Below, one piece after another: positions 8,701-15,462 of a DNA stretch of 23,484 nucleotides (positions are counted from its first letter, which is position 1; the number at the start of each line of letters is the position of its first letter). Source of the stretch: an uncultured Eubacteriales bacterium (GTDB lineage Bacteria; Bacillota; Clostridia; Oscillospirales; Acutalibacteraceae); the NCBI GenBank assembly GCA_900316925.1, contig ONEU01000146.1, positions 1 through 23,484 of the forward strand. The letters run 5' to 3'. Made by a program: the position numbers and the translations under genes. The notes beneath the pieces are model-generated. The model ran no database searches. It saw nothing but the letters and a program-made list of their open reading frames with translations, and was not told the origin of the DNA.

Positions 8701-9155
8701 GCGAACAGCATACCGAGGAAGAAAAAGCGGAGATCCTCAAGAAACAGCAAGCCGGCTTCCGGATGAACGGCCTGCTCATCGACGACCAGGAGATTCTGAA
8801 CGCCATGGAGAAGGACATCAAGGGGCTTTTCATCCCCGTGAAGCTGACAAAGGACAAGAAGATCGACGCAAAACTGAAGAGTGTGGTTTCGCTGGAGGCC
8901 TACGGCAAGATCTTCTCCTATCTGGACAATAAGCTCCTGAAAATGGCGGAATCACTCTATAACGGAGACATCGTCCGTGAACCGGCAAAGGGTGCTGCGG
9001 ATGCCTGCAAATACTGTGATTACCGAAAAGTCTGCGGTTTTGAAGAGGGGAAGCCGTCCCACACGGTCACCAACATGGGACTGGAGGAAGCTCTGAAAAC
9101 GCTTGAAATAGAATTGACGCCTGAACAGGGAAAGGAGGAACAAAAGCATGAGTGA
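5772..9155 (+). CDS. addB: Helicase-nuclease AddAB, subunit AddB
   Basis: AddB, here 1127 residues, partners AddA in the Firmicutes counterpart of RecBCD. The complex resects double-strand breaks to make 3' single-stranded ends for RecA and also degrades linear DNA. The N-terminus has a Walker A motif, GRSGSGKT (7-14), followed by VPEQSSFQSEK, typical of AddB. The C-terminal RecB-type nuclease has GIVDRVD (about 897-903) and D917-Y918-K919 as catalytic residues. Four Cys, C760 plus C1079, C1082 and C1088 (C-x2-C-x5-C), form the iron-sulfur staple that closes the nuclease domain. The start follows AAAGGAG with 7-nt spacing. The stop overlaps the addA start by 8 nt, so translation is probably coupled. 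No strong promoter is visible in the 86 bases after the prfB terminator. Confidence 0.95.
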   Translation: MLQIYAGRSGSGKTERIYQELVKRADQGNVVLLVPEQSSFQSEKRILNLLGAEKAANIRVLSFKRLYTAVIEQYGGFGTKRIDEGVKAVIMSLAAESVSDQLVLYNSRSKRSDFAQLMLGAINEYKMCAITPDQLMEAAQKTDHPRLRRKLTESAAVYSAYHALLGSAYSDPDDDMTRLYEMLWEHPFFEGMTVFVDSFNGFSGQERKIMEQILTQADYVGVALCCDHSTSGQLDSTIFNEPDTTLRQLKLLADKAGVEVLPTIWMEEQLRYKSKAIAAVEESVFRFDGDPYLIEDDTILLYEADDEYDEVRQAARDISRLVRKEGYEYQQITVVCRNPDMYRHLIAAEFPKFHIPYFMSDPKPLEDKPLVRLIFSAFDIIHSSFSTESILSFLKTGLTPLSDNDVFELENYVYLWDIRGKRWKQPFTMNPDGNTDKVDEKRLADIEELRRKVIEPLTAFEQAVSGARNGGEMTAAVYRLLISLNAPERTRQLIGHFDKVFDPKQKETEARVWDVIMDLLDKMYTILQHHSVSSRRYDELLRLMIAKHPISDIPQTLDQVIIGTAGNLRSEGQRAVLILGAIDGVFPAVPQATGLFSDSERIALIGLQLPLYDSLFGTMLKEKFHAYAALSLPSERLFVSRYLSNTKGETCEPSVIFRELEAILKGVRVRRHSDIKPEDYYYTEEQSFEECAAHWHDKDVLSASLKAHFASSEAFSGQYQAVGRAVTETPFKLKDKAHAKLVFGSSLKLSATQAETFFKCPFQYFCKYGLHAHPRKKTAVDASLYGSAVHYLLENMLRQVGYEKLSGLSEEELLELIRQYIGVYLKELGSSEERTGRFMAQFTIIERNLSIVLRRLLEEFKNSSFVPADFELKIGENGNIPAYELELPTGEKVSMEGIVDRVDTYEHNGKKYIRIVDYKTGERKFRLSDVLYGLNLQMLLYLSAIRKNGEKYYHAESSPLTPAGILYMPSTPTVKAGEQHTEEEKAEILKKQQAGFRMNGLLIDDQEILNAMEKDIKGLFIPVKLTKDKKIDAKLKSVVSLEAYGKIFSYLDNKLLKMAESLYNGDIVREPAKGAADACKYCDYRKVCGFEEGKPSHTVTNMGLEEALKTLEIELTPEQGKEEQKHE

Positions 9156-12100
9156 GATGCAATTCACCCCGTCACAGGAGGATGCCATCCGTGCTGACGG
9201 AGGTGCGATCATCGTATCGGCGGCGGCAGGCTCGGGAAAGACCAGGGTACTGGTGGAACGGGTCATCCGGATCCTGACCGACACGGAACATCCGGTAGAT
9301 GCCGACAGACTGCTGATCGTCACATTCACCAGAGCGGCAGCCGAGGAAATGCGTTCCAGAATAGCCGTTGCCATCGAGAAGAAGCTCCTGACAGAGCCTG
9401 ATAACACCCTGCTCCGCCGTCAGCAGCTCCTGCTCCCCAATGCGGATATCAGTACGATCCACAGCTTCTGCAGCCGGATCATTCGTGAAAACTTCTTTGC
9501 CTTTGACATCAATCAGGATTTCCGGATGCTGTCGGAAGCGGAAGAAACCGTCCTCAAGCACCGTACCATGTCCGATCTGCTGGAAGAATACTATCAGCAG
9601 GGAGCTCCTGCCTTTCTGCTGCTGAGCAGACTGATTACATCCGTTAAGGACGACAGAAAAATGGAGCAGTCTCTGCTGCAGATCTATAAAAGCGTCCGGT
9701 CACAGCCCTTTTTCCCCCAGTGGTTCGAGATGGCTGCCGCTTTCTACGATCCCGCCATTCCGCTCAGTCAGACGAAATTTGCCGCCATCGCTTTTCAGCA
9801 GCTTGAGGAGGTCATTCTCAAGTGCCGGCAGTCTCTTCTGGAGGCAAAGGAGGTCATCGACAATAATCCGGCTTTCTGTACAAAGGCAGAAAGCTGCGGC
9901 AAGAACAAGCTCGATGATCTGACAGCCTATCTGGAAACCCTGAGCAGTGCTGCCGACAGCCAGAACTGGAACGAAATCTATCAATGCATCAGTCATTACA
10001 ATAAAAAGCCATACAGAAAACCCACTGCCAAGAAAGATCCGCCCAGTGAGGAAGAATGTACCATCGTCAAAAACAGCTTTGACACCATTGATACGCTGCT
10101 GACCAAAAAGCTGACGAAGTTTTTCGGCATCAGCGAGGAGACCTATCAGAAGGATACGGAGGCCGTACAGCCGGCTCTGCTCTGTATGGCTGAGCTGCTG
10201 GAGGAGTTTGACAGGCGCTATTTTGAAGCCAAAAAGGAGAGGGGGGTACTGGATTTCTCCGATCTGGAGCATCTGATGCTGCAGCTGCTGGTAAAGGAGG
10301 TTGACGGTCAGGAGTGCAAAACGGAACTTGCCCAGACGCTCTCCGAGCAGTATGATGTGATCATGGTGGATGAATACCAGGATACCAACGATATCCAGGA
10401 AGCCATTTTCAGGAATCTCTCGAGAAACGGCAGCAATCTTTTTGTGGTCGGCGACGTAAAACAAAGTATCTATCGTTTCCGTGAAGCAAAGCCGGAAATC
10501 TTCAAGGAACGCCGTCAGCATTCCACGCTCTATGACCGGTCAGCGCCCGTATTTCCTGCCAAGGTCATCCTCGACAGCAACTTCCGCAGCCGGAACGGTG
10601 TAATCGACAGCATCAACTTTGTCTTCCATGCCATTATGTCGGAAAAGGTGGGCGAGATTACCTATAATGACGAAGAAAAGCTGACCACCGGCGCTACCTG
10701 GTACCCCGACACAGAGGAAGCCGAGACGGAGCTTCATCTGATTGACAACGGCAAGCCCTCCTCCGACAGCGAACAGGAAGAGGACGATAACAGTGTTTAT
10801 GAGAAGGAAGCCATCTATATTGCACGCCTCATCAAAAAAATGATGCAGGAAAAGAAGACCGTGACCGACAAGGACGGACAGCGGCCGGTACGATACGGCG
10901 ATTTTGCCGTGCTCATGCGTTTTCTCTCCACCAACGGTCAGCTCTATGCCGATATCCTCAACCAGTACGGGATCCCCACCTGTATCGACAAGCCGTACAG
11001 CCTGTTTGAATGTTATGAGGTCAATTTAGCACTGTCCATGCTGAAAATCATTGACAATCCCCTGCAGGATATTCCCATGCTGGCCGTTCTGCTGTGTCCT
11101 GTCTTTGGTTTTACACCGGATGAGCTGGCGGAACTGAAGGGCAGCTATCCGCAGAAGCTGATCTATCATCGGATGGTCGCCTGTATTGCCGACGAAAAAG
11201 CGGAGGGTACTTCCCTGCATCAGAAATGCGCTGCCTTCTCCGAGCTGCTCTTTGAACTGAGAAGCATCTCTGTTACCATGTCCGTGAGCAAGCTCCTGAA
11301 CTATTTCTTCACCCGGACGGCATTCCTTCCCATCATCAGCGCCATGGAAAACGGTGAGATCAGGATCAGGAACCTGCATAAGCTGGTCAGCTTCATCAAT
11401 GATTATGAAGGCAGCGGCAGCCGCAGTCTGACGGACCTGGTGCGCTATATCAACTACCTTGAGGATAACGGCAGTGCCATCCGCATCGGAGATACTGCCC
11501 CTGCCGATGCTGTCAGGATTATGAGTATCCATCACTCCAAGGGACTGGAGTTTCCGGTGTGCATCATGGCTGCACTGGCATCGAAGGGCAATGAGACCAA
11601 GGATGAGGTGCTGTACCACAATATGCTCGGACTGGGCTTCAAGATGCTCGATCCGCAGAACGGCCTGATGTTCAATACCCTCCAGCGCAATCTCATCAGC
11701 TACTGCCAGGAGCAGGAGACAAAGAGTGAAGCAATGCGTGTGCTGTATGTGGCAATGACACGGGCAAAAGAGAAGCTGATTGCTGTCATCAGCGTCAATT
11801 CCAGAAGTGCTGACGGGTTCGCCAAAAAACTCACCGAGCTTGCATCAGGCATCCGGATCGAAAACGGCAGGATCTCACCCAACTGTGTCAATCAGTATTC
11901 AAAGCTCTCCGATTGGCTGCTGCTGTGCGCCCTGGTACATCCCGATATGAATGCGCTTCGTCAGGAGGCTTCACTATCGTTGCCGCTCCTGCCGACCAAT
12001 TCCCGTTGGAAGTACGTCAAAGCCGATCTGTCCGAGAAGAATGACGAGATCGGCACCCAGGATGAGGAAGCACCATCGCCGGACAGCGAAATGCTCGGGC

Positions 12101-12753
12101 TGTTCCGTGAACGCTTTGAAGGCAGATACCGCTATCAGAACCGGACAGAGATCCCCTCAAAGGTGACGGCGTCCATGCTTGTGCACAATCGTGAGGAGAT
12201 TTACCATATTGCGGAATCTCGTCCTGCCTTCCTCCAGGAGAAGAATATGACGGGCGCCGAAAAGGGAACTGCCATGCACCAGCTGCTGCAGTACGCTGAT
12301 CTCGGCAGACTGCAAAGCGCTCCCGTGGAAGAGGTGGAACGACTGGTAGCTCACGGCTATCTCACGGCACAGCAAGGCAGCGTCATCACACCGCAGGCTC
12401 TGTCCCGCTTTACACAGAGCCGCATCTATCAGCGCATGATGCAGGCGGAACAGATCCTTCGGGAATACCGCTTTACCGTGAATATCAAAGCCTCGGATGC
12501 CGACGAATCCTATCCGGAGGATGAAACGATCATCCTGCAGGGTGCAATCGACTGTCTGATCTTTGAGGAGGACGGGATCACGATTGTTGACTATAAGACA
12601 GACTGGGTCAAAGATGTATCGGAACTGGCAGACCGCTATGCCCGTCAGCTGATCCTCTACCGCAAAGCGGCCGAGCAGCTCTTCCGGAAGCCTGTCAGGA
12701 CCTGTATGATCTACTCCGTCAGACTCGGCGAGGAAATCGAGATCAAGGAATAA
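9148..12753 (+). CDS. addA: Helicase-nuclease AddAB, subunit AddA
   Basis: AddA, here 1201 residues, is the motor subunit: a UvrD/Rep-type superfamily 1A helicase that unwinds DNA 3' to 5', fused to a RecB-type nuclease. Visible helicase motifs are Walker A AAAGSGKT (25-32), the DExx box VDEYQDTND (D408, E409) and motif VI LYVAMTRAKEKL (about 866-877). The nuclease carries GAIDCL (D1135) and VDYKTDW (D1148, K1150) near the C-terminus. The length and motif order match AddA from B. subtilis (about 1230). The start overlaps the last 8 nt of addB and has a strong AAAGGAGG 9 nt upstream, lying inside the addB coding sequence. mntP follows after 73 nt with no terminator. Confidence 0.96.
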   Translation: MSEMQFTPSQEDAIRADGGAIIVSAAAGSGKTRVLVERVIRILTDTEHPVDADRLLIVTFTRAAAEEMRSRIAVAIEKKLLTEPDNTLLRRQQLLLPNADISTIHSFCSRIIRENFFAFDINQDFRMLSEAEETVLKHRTMSDLLEEYYQQGAPAFLLLSRLITSVKDDRKMEQSLLQIYKSVRSQPFFPQWFEMAAAFYDPAIPLSQTKFAAIAFQQLEEVILKCRQSLLEAKEVIDNNPAFCTKAESCGKNKLDDLTAYLETLSSAADSQNWNEIYQCISHYNKKPYRKPTAKKDPPSEEECTIVKNSFDTIDTLLTKKLTKFFGISEETYQKDTEAVQPALLCMAELLEEFDRRYFEAKKERGVLDFSDLEHLMLQLLVKEVDGQECKTELAQTLSEQYDVIMVDEYQDTNDIQEAIFRNLSRNGSNLFVVGDVKQSIYRFREAKPEIFKERRQHSTLYDRSAPVFPAKVILDSNFRSRNGVIDSINFVFHAIMSEKVGEITYNDEEKLTTGATWYPDTEEAETELHLIDNGKPSSDSEQEEDDNSVYEKEAIYIARLIKKMMQEKKTVTDKDGQRPVRYGDFAVLMRFLSTNGQLYADILNQYGIPTCIDKPYSLFECYEVNLALSMLKIIDNPLQDIPMLAVLLCPVFGFTPDELAELKGSYPQKLIYHRMVACIADEKAEGTSLHQKCAAFSELLFELRSISVTMSVSKLLNYFFTRTAFLPIISAMENGEIRIRNLHKLVSFINDYEGSGSRSLTDLVRYINYLEDNGSAIRIGDTAPADAVRIMSIHHSKGLEFPVCIMAALASKGNETKDEVLYHNMLGLGFKMLDPQNGLMFNTLQRNLISYCQEQETKSEAMRVLYVAMTRAKEKLIAVISVNSRSADGFAKKLTELASGIRIENGRISPNCVNQYSKLSDWLLLCALVHPDMNALRQEASLSLPLLPTNSRWKYVKADLSEKNDEIGTQDEEAPSPDSEMLGLFRERFEGRYRYQNRTEIPSKVTASMLVHNREEIYHIAESRPAFLQEKNMTGAEKGTAMHQLLQYADLGRLQSAPVEEVERLVAHGYLTAQQGSVITPQALSRFTQSRIYQRMMQAEQILREYRFTVNIKASDADESYPEDETIILQGAIDCLIFEEDGITIVDYKTDWVKDVSELADRYARQLILYRKAAEQLFRKPVRTCMIYSVRLGEEIEIKE

Positions 12754-12826
12754 TCCGCTCTCCCCGTGCATAAGATGTGATAGAAACAAAAGAGTCATCA
12801 CAGATTGTCACAGGGGGCTGCAAGGA

Positions 12827-13387
12827 ATGGATGTTTTATCAACAGCCGCCATAGGGACTGCTCTTGCAGCAGACGCTATGGCGGTTTCTTTTTCAAGGGG
12901 CATGAAGCCCTACAGAAGGCGCACCAGAGAAGCATTCATCACGGCACTGTCCTTCGGGATCTTTCAGATGCTGATGCCGGTACTGGGATGGAGCATCGGC
13001 AGGGTAGGCAGTAATATCGTCAACGGCTTTGACCACATCATTGCCTTTGCGATTCTGCTGTTCCTGGGAATCAAGATGCTCCTGGATGCACGAAAGGAGA
13101 AGCCTGCTTCCATGGGAGGCGGGGGGTACCGGGAACTGCTGTTTCTTTCCGTTGCCACCAGTATGGATGCACTCGCTTCCGGCATGGTACTGCCTGTCTC
13201 CGTCGGTGCAGACAAGCCTGTCACAATGTTCCTGGCGGTGCTGCTCATCGGCGCCATTACATTTGTGCTGTCCTTTGCCGGCTTCTGTTCAGGGAGTACC
13301 GTCAAGCGTTTCAAGCCGCAGTTTGCCGAGATGGCAGGCGGTCTGGTGCTCATCGTCATTGCCCTGAAAACGCTTATCAACGGATAA
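12827..13387 (+). CDS. mntP: Putative manganese efflux pump MntP
   Basis: This 186-residue membrane protein has about six hydrophobic segments in two related halves. Each half carries the family's conserved Asp: D16 in AADAMAVSFSRG and D114 in TSMDALASGM. The FGIFQMLMPVLGW stretch in helix 2 is characteristic of MntP (YebN) and separates it from the related sporulation protein YtaF. MntP exports Mn2+ across the cytoplasmic membrane to prevent manganese toxicity. The start at ATG 12827 has AGGGGG (12812-12817) at 9-nt spacing. MntP genes are often controlled by a yybP-ykoY manganese riboswitch, but the 73-nt gap after addA is too short to hold one and shows none of its features. It is probably read through from addBA. 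The exact substrate is inferred from the family. Confidence 0.85.
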   Translation: MDVLSTAAIGTALAADAMAVSFSRGMKPYRRRTREAFITALSFGIFQMLMPVLGWSIGRVGSNIVNGFDHIIAFAILLFLGIKMLLDARKEKPASMGGGGYRELLFLSVATSMDALASGMVLPVSVGADKPVTMFLAVLLIGAITFVLSFAGFCSGSTVKRFKPQFAEMAGGLVLIVIALKTLING

Positions 13388-13424
13388 AAAACACGGTACC
13401 ATGAGTTCCCTCACGGTACCGTGT
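13384..13424 (-). terminator. Terminator for the minus-strand microprotein gene (possibly also stops mntP)
   Basis: A 10-bp stem, ACACGGTACC (13391-13400) with GGTACCGTGT (13415-13424), is extended inside by GAG/CTC around a TTCC loop. On the minus strand the stem is followed by a run of six T, the normal form for termination of the leftward transcript. On the plus strand there is no T-tract, so mntP termination here would be weak. Confidence 0.8.
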
Positions 13425-13485
13425 ATGAATGCTGCCCGGGCGCCGCCGTTTCAGCAGCGCCCCTCAGCCTGATGGATGCCTGGGA

Positions 13486-13620
13486 TCAGCAGCCGCAGCC
13501 GCAGCCGTTGTTGTCATTGCAGCCGCAGCCGCCGTTGTTTCCGCCGCAGCAGCAGAGGATGACGATCAGAATGATGATCCAGGCACAGCTGTTGTTACCG
13601 AAAAAACCATTGTTACACAT
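13486..13620 (-). CDS. 44-residue Cys/Gly/Asn-rich single-pass membrane microprotein
   Basis: The product has a short polar head (MCNNGFFGNNSC), one hydrophobic helix (about residues 13-22) and a tail of Cys, Gly and Asn ending CGCGC. It contains ten Cys and ten Gly in 44 residues, including a CCC triplet right after the helix. The start is ATG 13620, behind a perfect AAGGAGG at 7-nt spacing; the frame continues upstream but without a ribosome site. Similar proteins are common in Clostridia and annotated only as hypothetical or 'high-cysteine'. They superficially resemble small spore proteins of the YjcZ type. No function is known to me. It lies 134 nt downstream of sigG on the same strand with no terminator between. 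The gap holds a CGCAAG/CTTGCG hairpin (13653-13667) without a T-tract. Metal binding or disulfide cross-linking is speculation. Confidence 0.75.
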   Translation of the reverse strand: MCNNGFFGNNSCAWIIILIVILCCCGGNNGGCGCNDNNGCGCGC

Positions 13621-13754
13621 AGTAATTCCTCCTTGAGATATGGGAGCAGCCTCGCAAGCTCCTTGCGGCTTGCTGTCGGTCATTCCCTGATTACATTACA
13701 TAATACGCCGCTCTGACAGAATGGTTCATATCCCGAAGGAGAAATCTCGGATTT

Positions 13755-14537
13755 TTACAGTTCTTTTTTGATCTTGTTCAGCGCTGCCTTTTCCAGCCGG
13801 GATACCTGTGCCTGGCTGATGCCGATCTCATCCGCCACCTCGATCTGTGTTTTCCCGCGGAAGAAGCGCAGGGACAGGATCTTTTTCTCCCGGTCGTTCA
13901 GTGATCGGATAGCGTCCTTGAGGGCCAGCTCGTCCATCCAGTTCCTGTCATTATTGGAATCCCCCAGCTGGTCCATGACATAGATCGTATCCGTACCGTC
14001 CGAAAAGACCGGTTCATACAGCGAAACCGGCTCAACGATTGCTTCCAGGGCGATCACGACGTTTTCTTTCGGCAGATCAAGTTCTCTGGCAATTTCCTCC
14101 ACGGAGGGTTCCCGGTTGTTTTCGGCGGTGAGACGTTCCTTGACCTGCATGGCACGATAGGCGGTATCCCTCATGGAACGGCTTACTCTCACGGCATTAT
14201 AATCCCGCAGATACCTCCTGACCTCGCCGATAATCATCGGCACGCCGTAGGTGGAAAACTTCACATCCTTCTCACAGTTGAAGTGGTCGATCGCCTTGAT
14301 CAGCCCGATACATCCCACCTGAAACAGATCATCGGGATTCTCCCCACGATTGGAGAACCGCTGGATCACACTCAGCACGAGCCGCAGGTTCCCGTTGATC
14401 ATCTCCTCCCGTGCCTGCTTCTGCTGAACGGGACTCCCTTCCCGCATCAGCTTCAGAAGCTGCTGCTTTCTCTCCTCGGACAGCACCGGCAGCCTGGCGG
14501 TATTCACACCGCAGATTTCCACCTTATTATAGTTCAC
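13755..14537 (-). CDS. sigG: RNA polymerase sporulation-specific sigma factor G
   Basis: Sigma G directs late gene expression in the forespore. The 260 residues equal the length of B. subtilis SigG and run co-linear with it: NKVEICGV at 4-11, the region 2 core (about 50-120, with NLRLVLSVIQRF, DDLFQVGCIGLIKAID and VPMIIGEVRRYLRD), and region 4 with a helix-turn-helix (about 229-253, GISQAQVSRLEKAA). NKVEICG at the N-terminus separates SigG from SigF. I chose GTG at 14537-14535 as the start because GGGAGG precedes it by 9 nt and it reproduces the B. subtilis N-terminus. The longer frame upstream runs over a sigma F/G-like promoter and a terminator. No spoIIGA or sigE lies beside it; a ferredoxin gene is upstream. 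It implies the organism can sporulate. Confidence 0.95.
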   Translation of the reverse strand: MNYNKVEICGVNTARLPVLSEERKQQLLKLMREGSPVQQKQAREEMINGNLRLVLSVIQRFSNRGENPDDLFQVGCIGLIKAIDHFNCEKDVKFSTYGVPMIIGEVRRYLRDYNAVRVSRSMRDTAYRAMQVKERLTAENNREPSVEEIARELDLPKENVVIALEAIVEPVSLYEPVFSDGTDTIYVMDQLGDSNNDRNWMDELALKDAIRSLNDREKKILSLRFFRGKTQIEVADEIGISQAQVSRLEKAALNKIKKEL

Positions 14538-14566
14538 ACTTGCATACCTCCCGGTTTTGATACCCA

Positions 14567-14597
14567 TAGTATTGGCAGGAACCACCGGGAAATATAC
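14567..14597 (-). promoter_or_regulatory. Sigma F/sigma G-like promoter of sigG
   Basis: On the minus strand, GTATA (14597-14593), 16 bp, then GCCAATACTA (14576-14567). The known sigma F pattern is GYATA, about 15 bp, GGNNANAHTR, and only one fixed -10 base differs here. The sigma G pattern (GHATR ... CATNHTA) also nearly fits. The start point would fall near 14560, about 23 nt before the GTG. B. subtilis sigG is likewise read from a sigma F/sigma G promoter. Confidence 0.55.
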
Positions 14598-14623
14598 AGT
14601 CGGACTTCTGAACGAAGGCATGG

Positions 14624-14654
14624 AAAAAGACCGGTATGCCGAAACATACCGGTC
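14624..14654 (-). terminator. Intrinsic terminator after the ferredoxin gene
   Basis: On the minus strand, GACCGGTATG (14654-14645), a six-base loop, CATACCGGTC (14638-14629) and five T. It ends the ferredoxin transcript 17 bases after its stop and insulates sigG from it. Confidence 0.92.
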
Positions 14655-14670
14655 TCTCTGGTTTGATCTA

Positions 14671-14841
14671 TTAGCCTTCGGCAGGAGCACCAACAGGACA
14701 TACGGAAGCACAAGCACCGCAATCGAGACATGCATCAGCATCGATTACATACTTGCCGTCGCCCTCGGAGATAGCACCGGCAGGACATTCAGCTGCACAA
14801 GCGCCGCAGGAAATACAATCATCAGAAATTTTGTAAGCCAT
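14671..14841 (-). CDS. 2[4Fe-4S] ferredoxin, clostridial type
   Basis: This is a 56-residue electron carrier with two classic cluster motifs, C9-x2-C12-x2-C15-x3-C19 and C38-x2-C41-x2-C44-x3-C48, each followed by Pro. The two halves (DDCISCGACAAECP and DACLDCGACASVCP) are clearly internal duplicates, as in Clostridium pasteurianum ferredoxin. Such proteins carry low-potential electrons for pyruvate:ferredoxin oxidoreductase, hydrogenases and related anaerobic enzymes. The start at ATG 14841 follows AAAGGAGG at 7-nt spacing; upstream codons in the same frame lie in the promoter region. It is a single-gene unit with its own promoter and a strong terminator. The short spacing of the second motif and the acidic tail are usual for the family. 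Confidence 0.95.
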   Translation of the reverse strand: MAYKISDDCISCGACAAECPAGAISEGDGKYVIDADACLDCGACASVCPVGAPAEG

Positions 14842-14869
14842 GGTATAGCCTCCTTTATTAGTTTTATCC

Positions 14870-14898
14870 ATTGTAGCATATCCGACAGAAATAAGCAA
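14870..14898 (-). promoter_or_regulatory. Sigma-A promoter for the ferredoxin gene
   Basis: On the minus strand, TTGCTT (14898-14893), a 17-bp spacer and TACAAT (14875-14870), about 30 bases before the start codon. Confidence 0.7.
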
Positions 14899-15086
14899 GA
14901 TTTTTTTCAAGAAAAATATCCGAAAAACGGTGGAAGCTCCGAAATTTCTCACCGTCAGCCAAAAAATGTCAGTTATTGTTTCCGCCGCTTCGGGAAACCG
15001 GGCACGTCCATCATGGTTCCACAGAAGGGAAGTACCGTGATGACTGACCGGAAAACTTGATTTCCATGAAATCAGAGAACTCTCTC
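14899..15086. other. Divergent intergenic region between ferredoxin and yerC
   Basis: The 309-base gap between the ferredoxin and yerC starts holds both promoters. In the middle I see no gene. There is a weak GTTTCC/GGAAAC inverted repeat and, at 15058-15074, a perfect TGATTTC-CAT-GAAATCA dyad just before the yerC -35 box. Confidence 0.4.
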
Positions 15087-15115
15087 TTTACATTTATGCT
15101 ATGCCGTGATAAAAT
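15087..15115 (+). promoter_or_regulatory. Sigma-A promoter for the yerC-methyltransferase-hslO operon
   Basis: TTTACA (15087-15092), a 17-bp spacer and TAAAAT (15110-15115), 35 bases before the yerC start. A 7-bp inverted repeat (15058-15074) lies just upstream and could be an operator. Confidence 0.75.
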
Positions 15116-15150
15116 AGACTTGCAAGGAAATCTTTCCGGGAGGGAGACAA

Positions 15151-15462
15151 ATGAACCAGAAGATCAAGAATGAAACCACGGATGCACTGTTTGAAGCGAT
15201 CCTGACCCTGAAAACGGTAGAGGAATGTTATGCTTTCTTTGATGATCTGTGTACCGTTCCCGAAATCAAGGCAATGGCACAGCGTTTCAAGGTAGCCGGA
15301 ATGCTTGACAGCGGCGAGATCTATACCGAGATCGTTTCCCAGACCGGCGCCAGCACTGCTACTATCAGCCGTGTCAACCGCGCCCTCAACTACGGCAGCG
15401 ACGGCTACTCCATGACTCTGGCACGCCTGAAACAGGCCGGAAAACTGCCTGAAGGAGAATGA
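15151..15462 (+). CDS. YerC/YecD-family TrpR-like DNA-binding protein
   Basis: This 103-residue protein belongs to the Trp-repressor superfamily branch called YerC/YecD. Residues about 36-77 form the helix-turn-helix core: EIKAMAQRFKVA, then LDSGEIYTEIVSQTGAS, then TATISRVNRAL as the recognition helix. The N-terminal helices (about 8-30) would form the intertwined dimer seen in TrpR. The ligand and target genes of this family are not established, and the tryptophan-binding role of TrpR should not be assumed. The start at ATG 15151 follows GGGAGGGAG. The stop overlaps the next gene by 4 nt (ATGA), so it heads a translationally coupled operon with a methyltransferase and hslO and may regulate that operon. 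Confidence 0.85.
   Translation: MNQKIKNETTDALFEAILTLKTVEECYAFFDDLCTVPEIKAMAQRFKVAGMLDSGEIYTEIVSQTGASTATISRVNRALNYGSDGYSMTLARLKQAGKLPEGE

Noticed and set aside
12754..12826. yybP-ykoY manganese riboswitch before mntP
   Set aside because: The gap is 73 nt, too short, and lacks the conserved loops of that riboswitch.
14538..14741. Longer N-terminus for sigG starting from an upstream ATG
   Set aside because: It would translate through the ferredoxin terminator and the sigma F/G-like promoter. The GTG at 14537 has the ribosome site and gives the exact length and N-terminus of known SigG.
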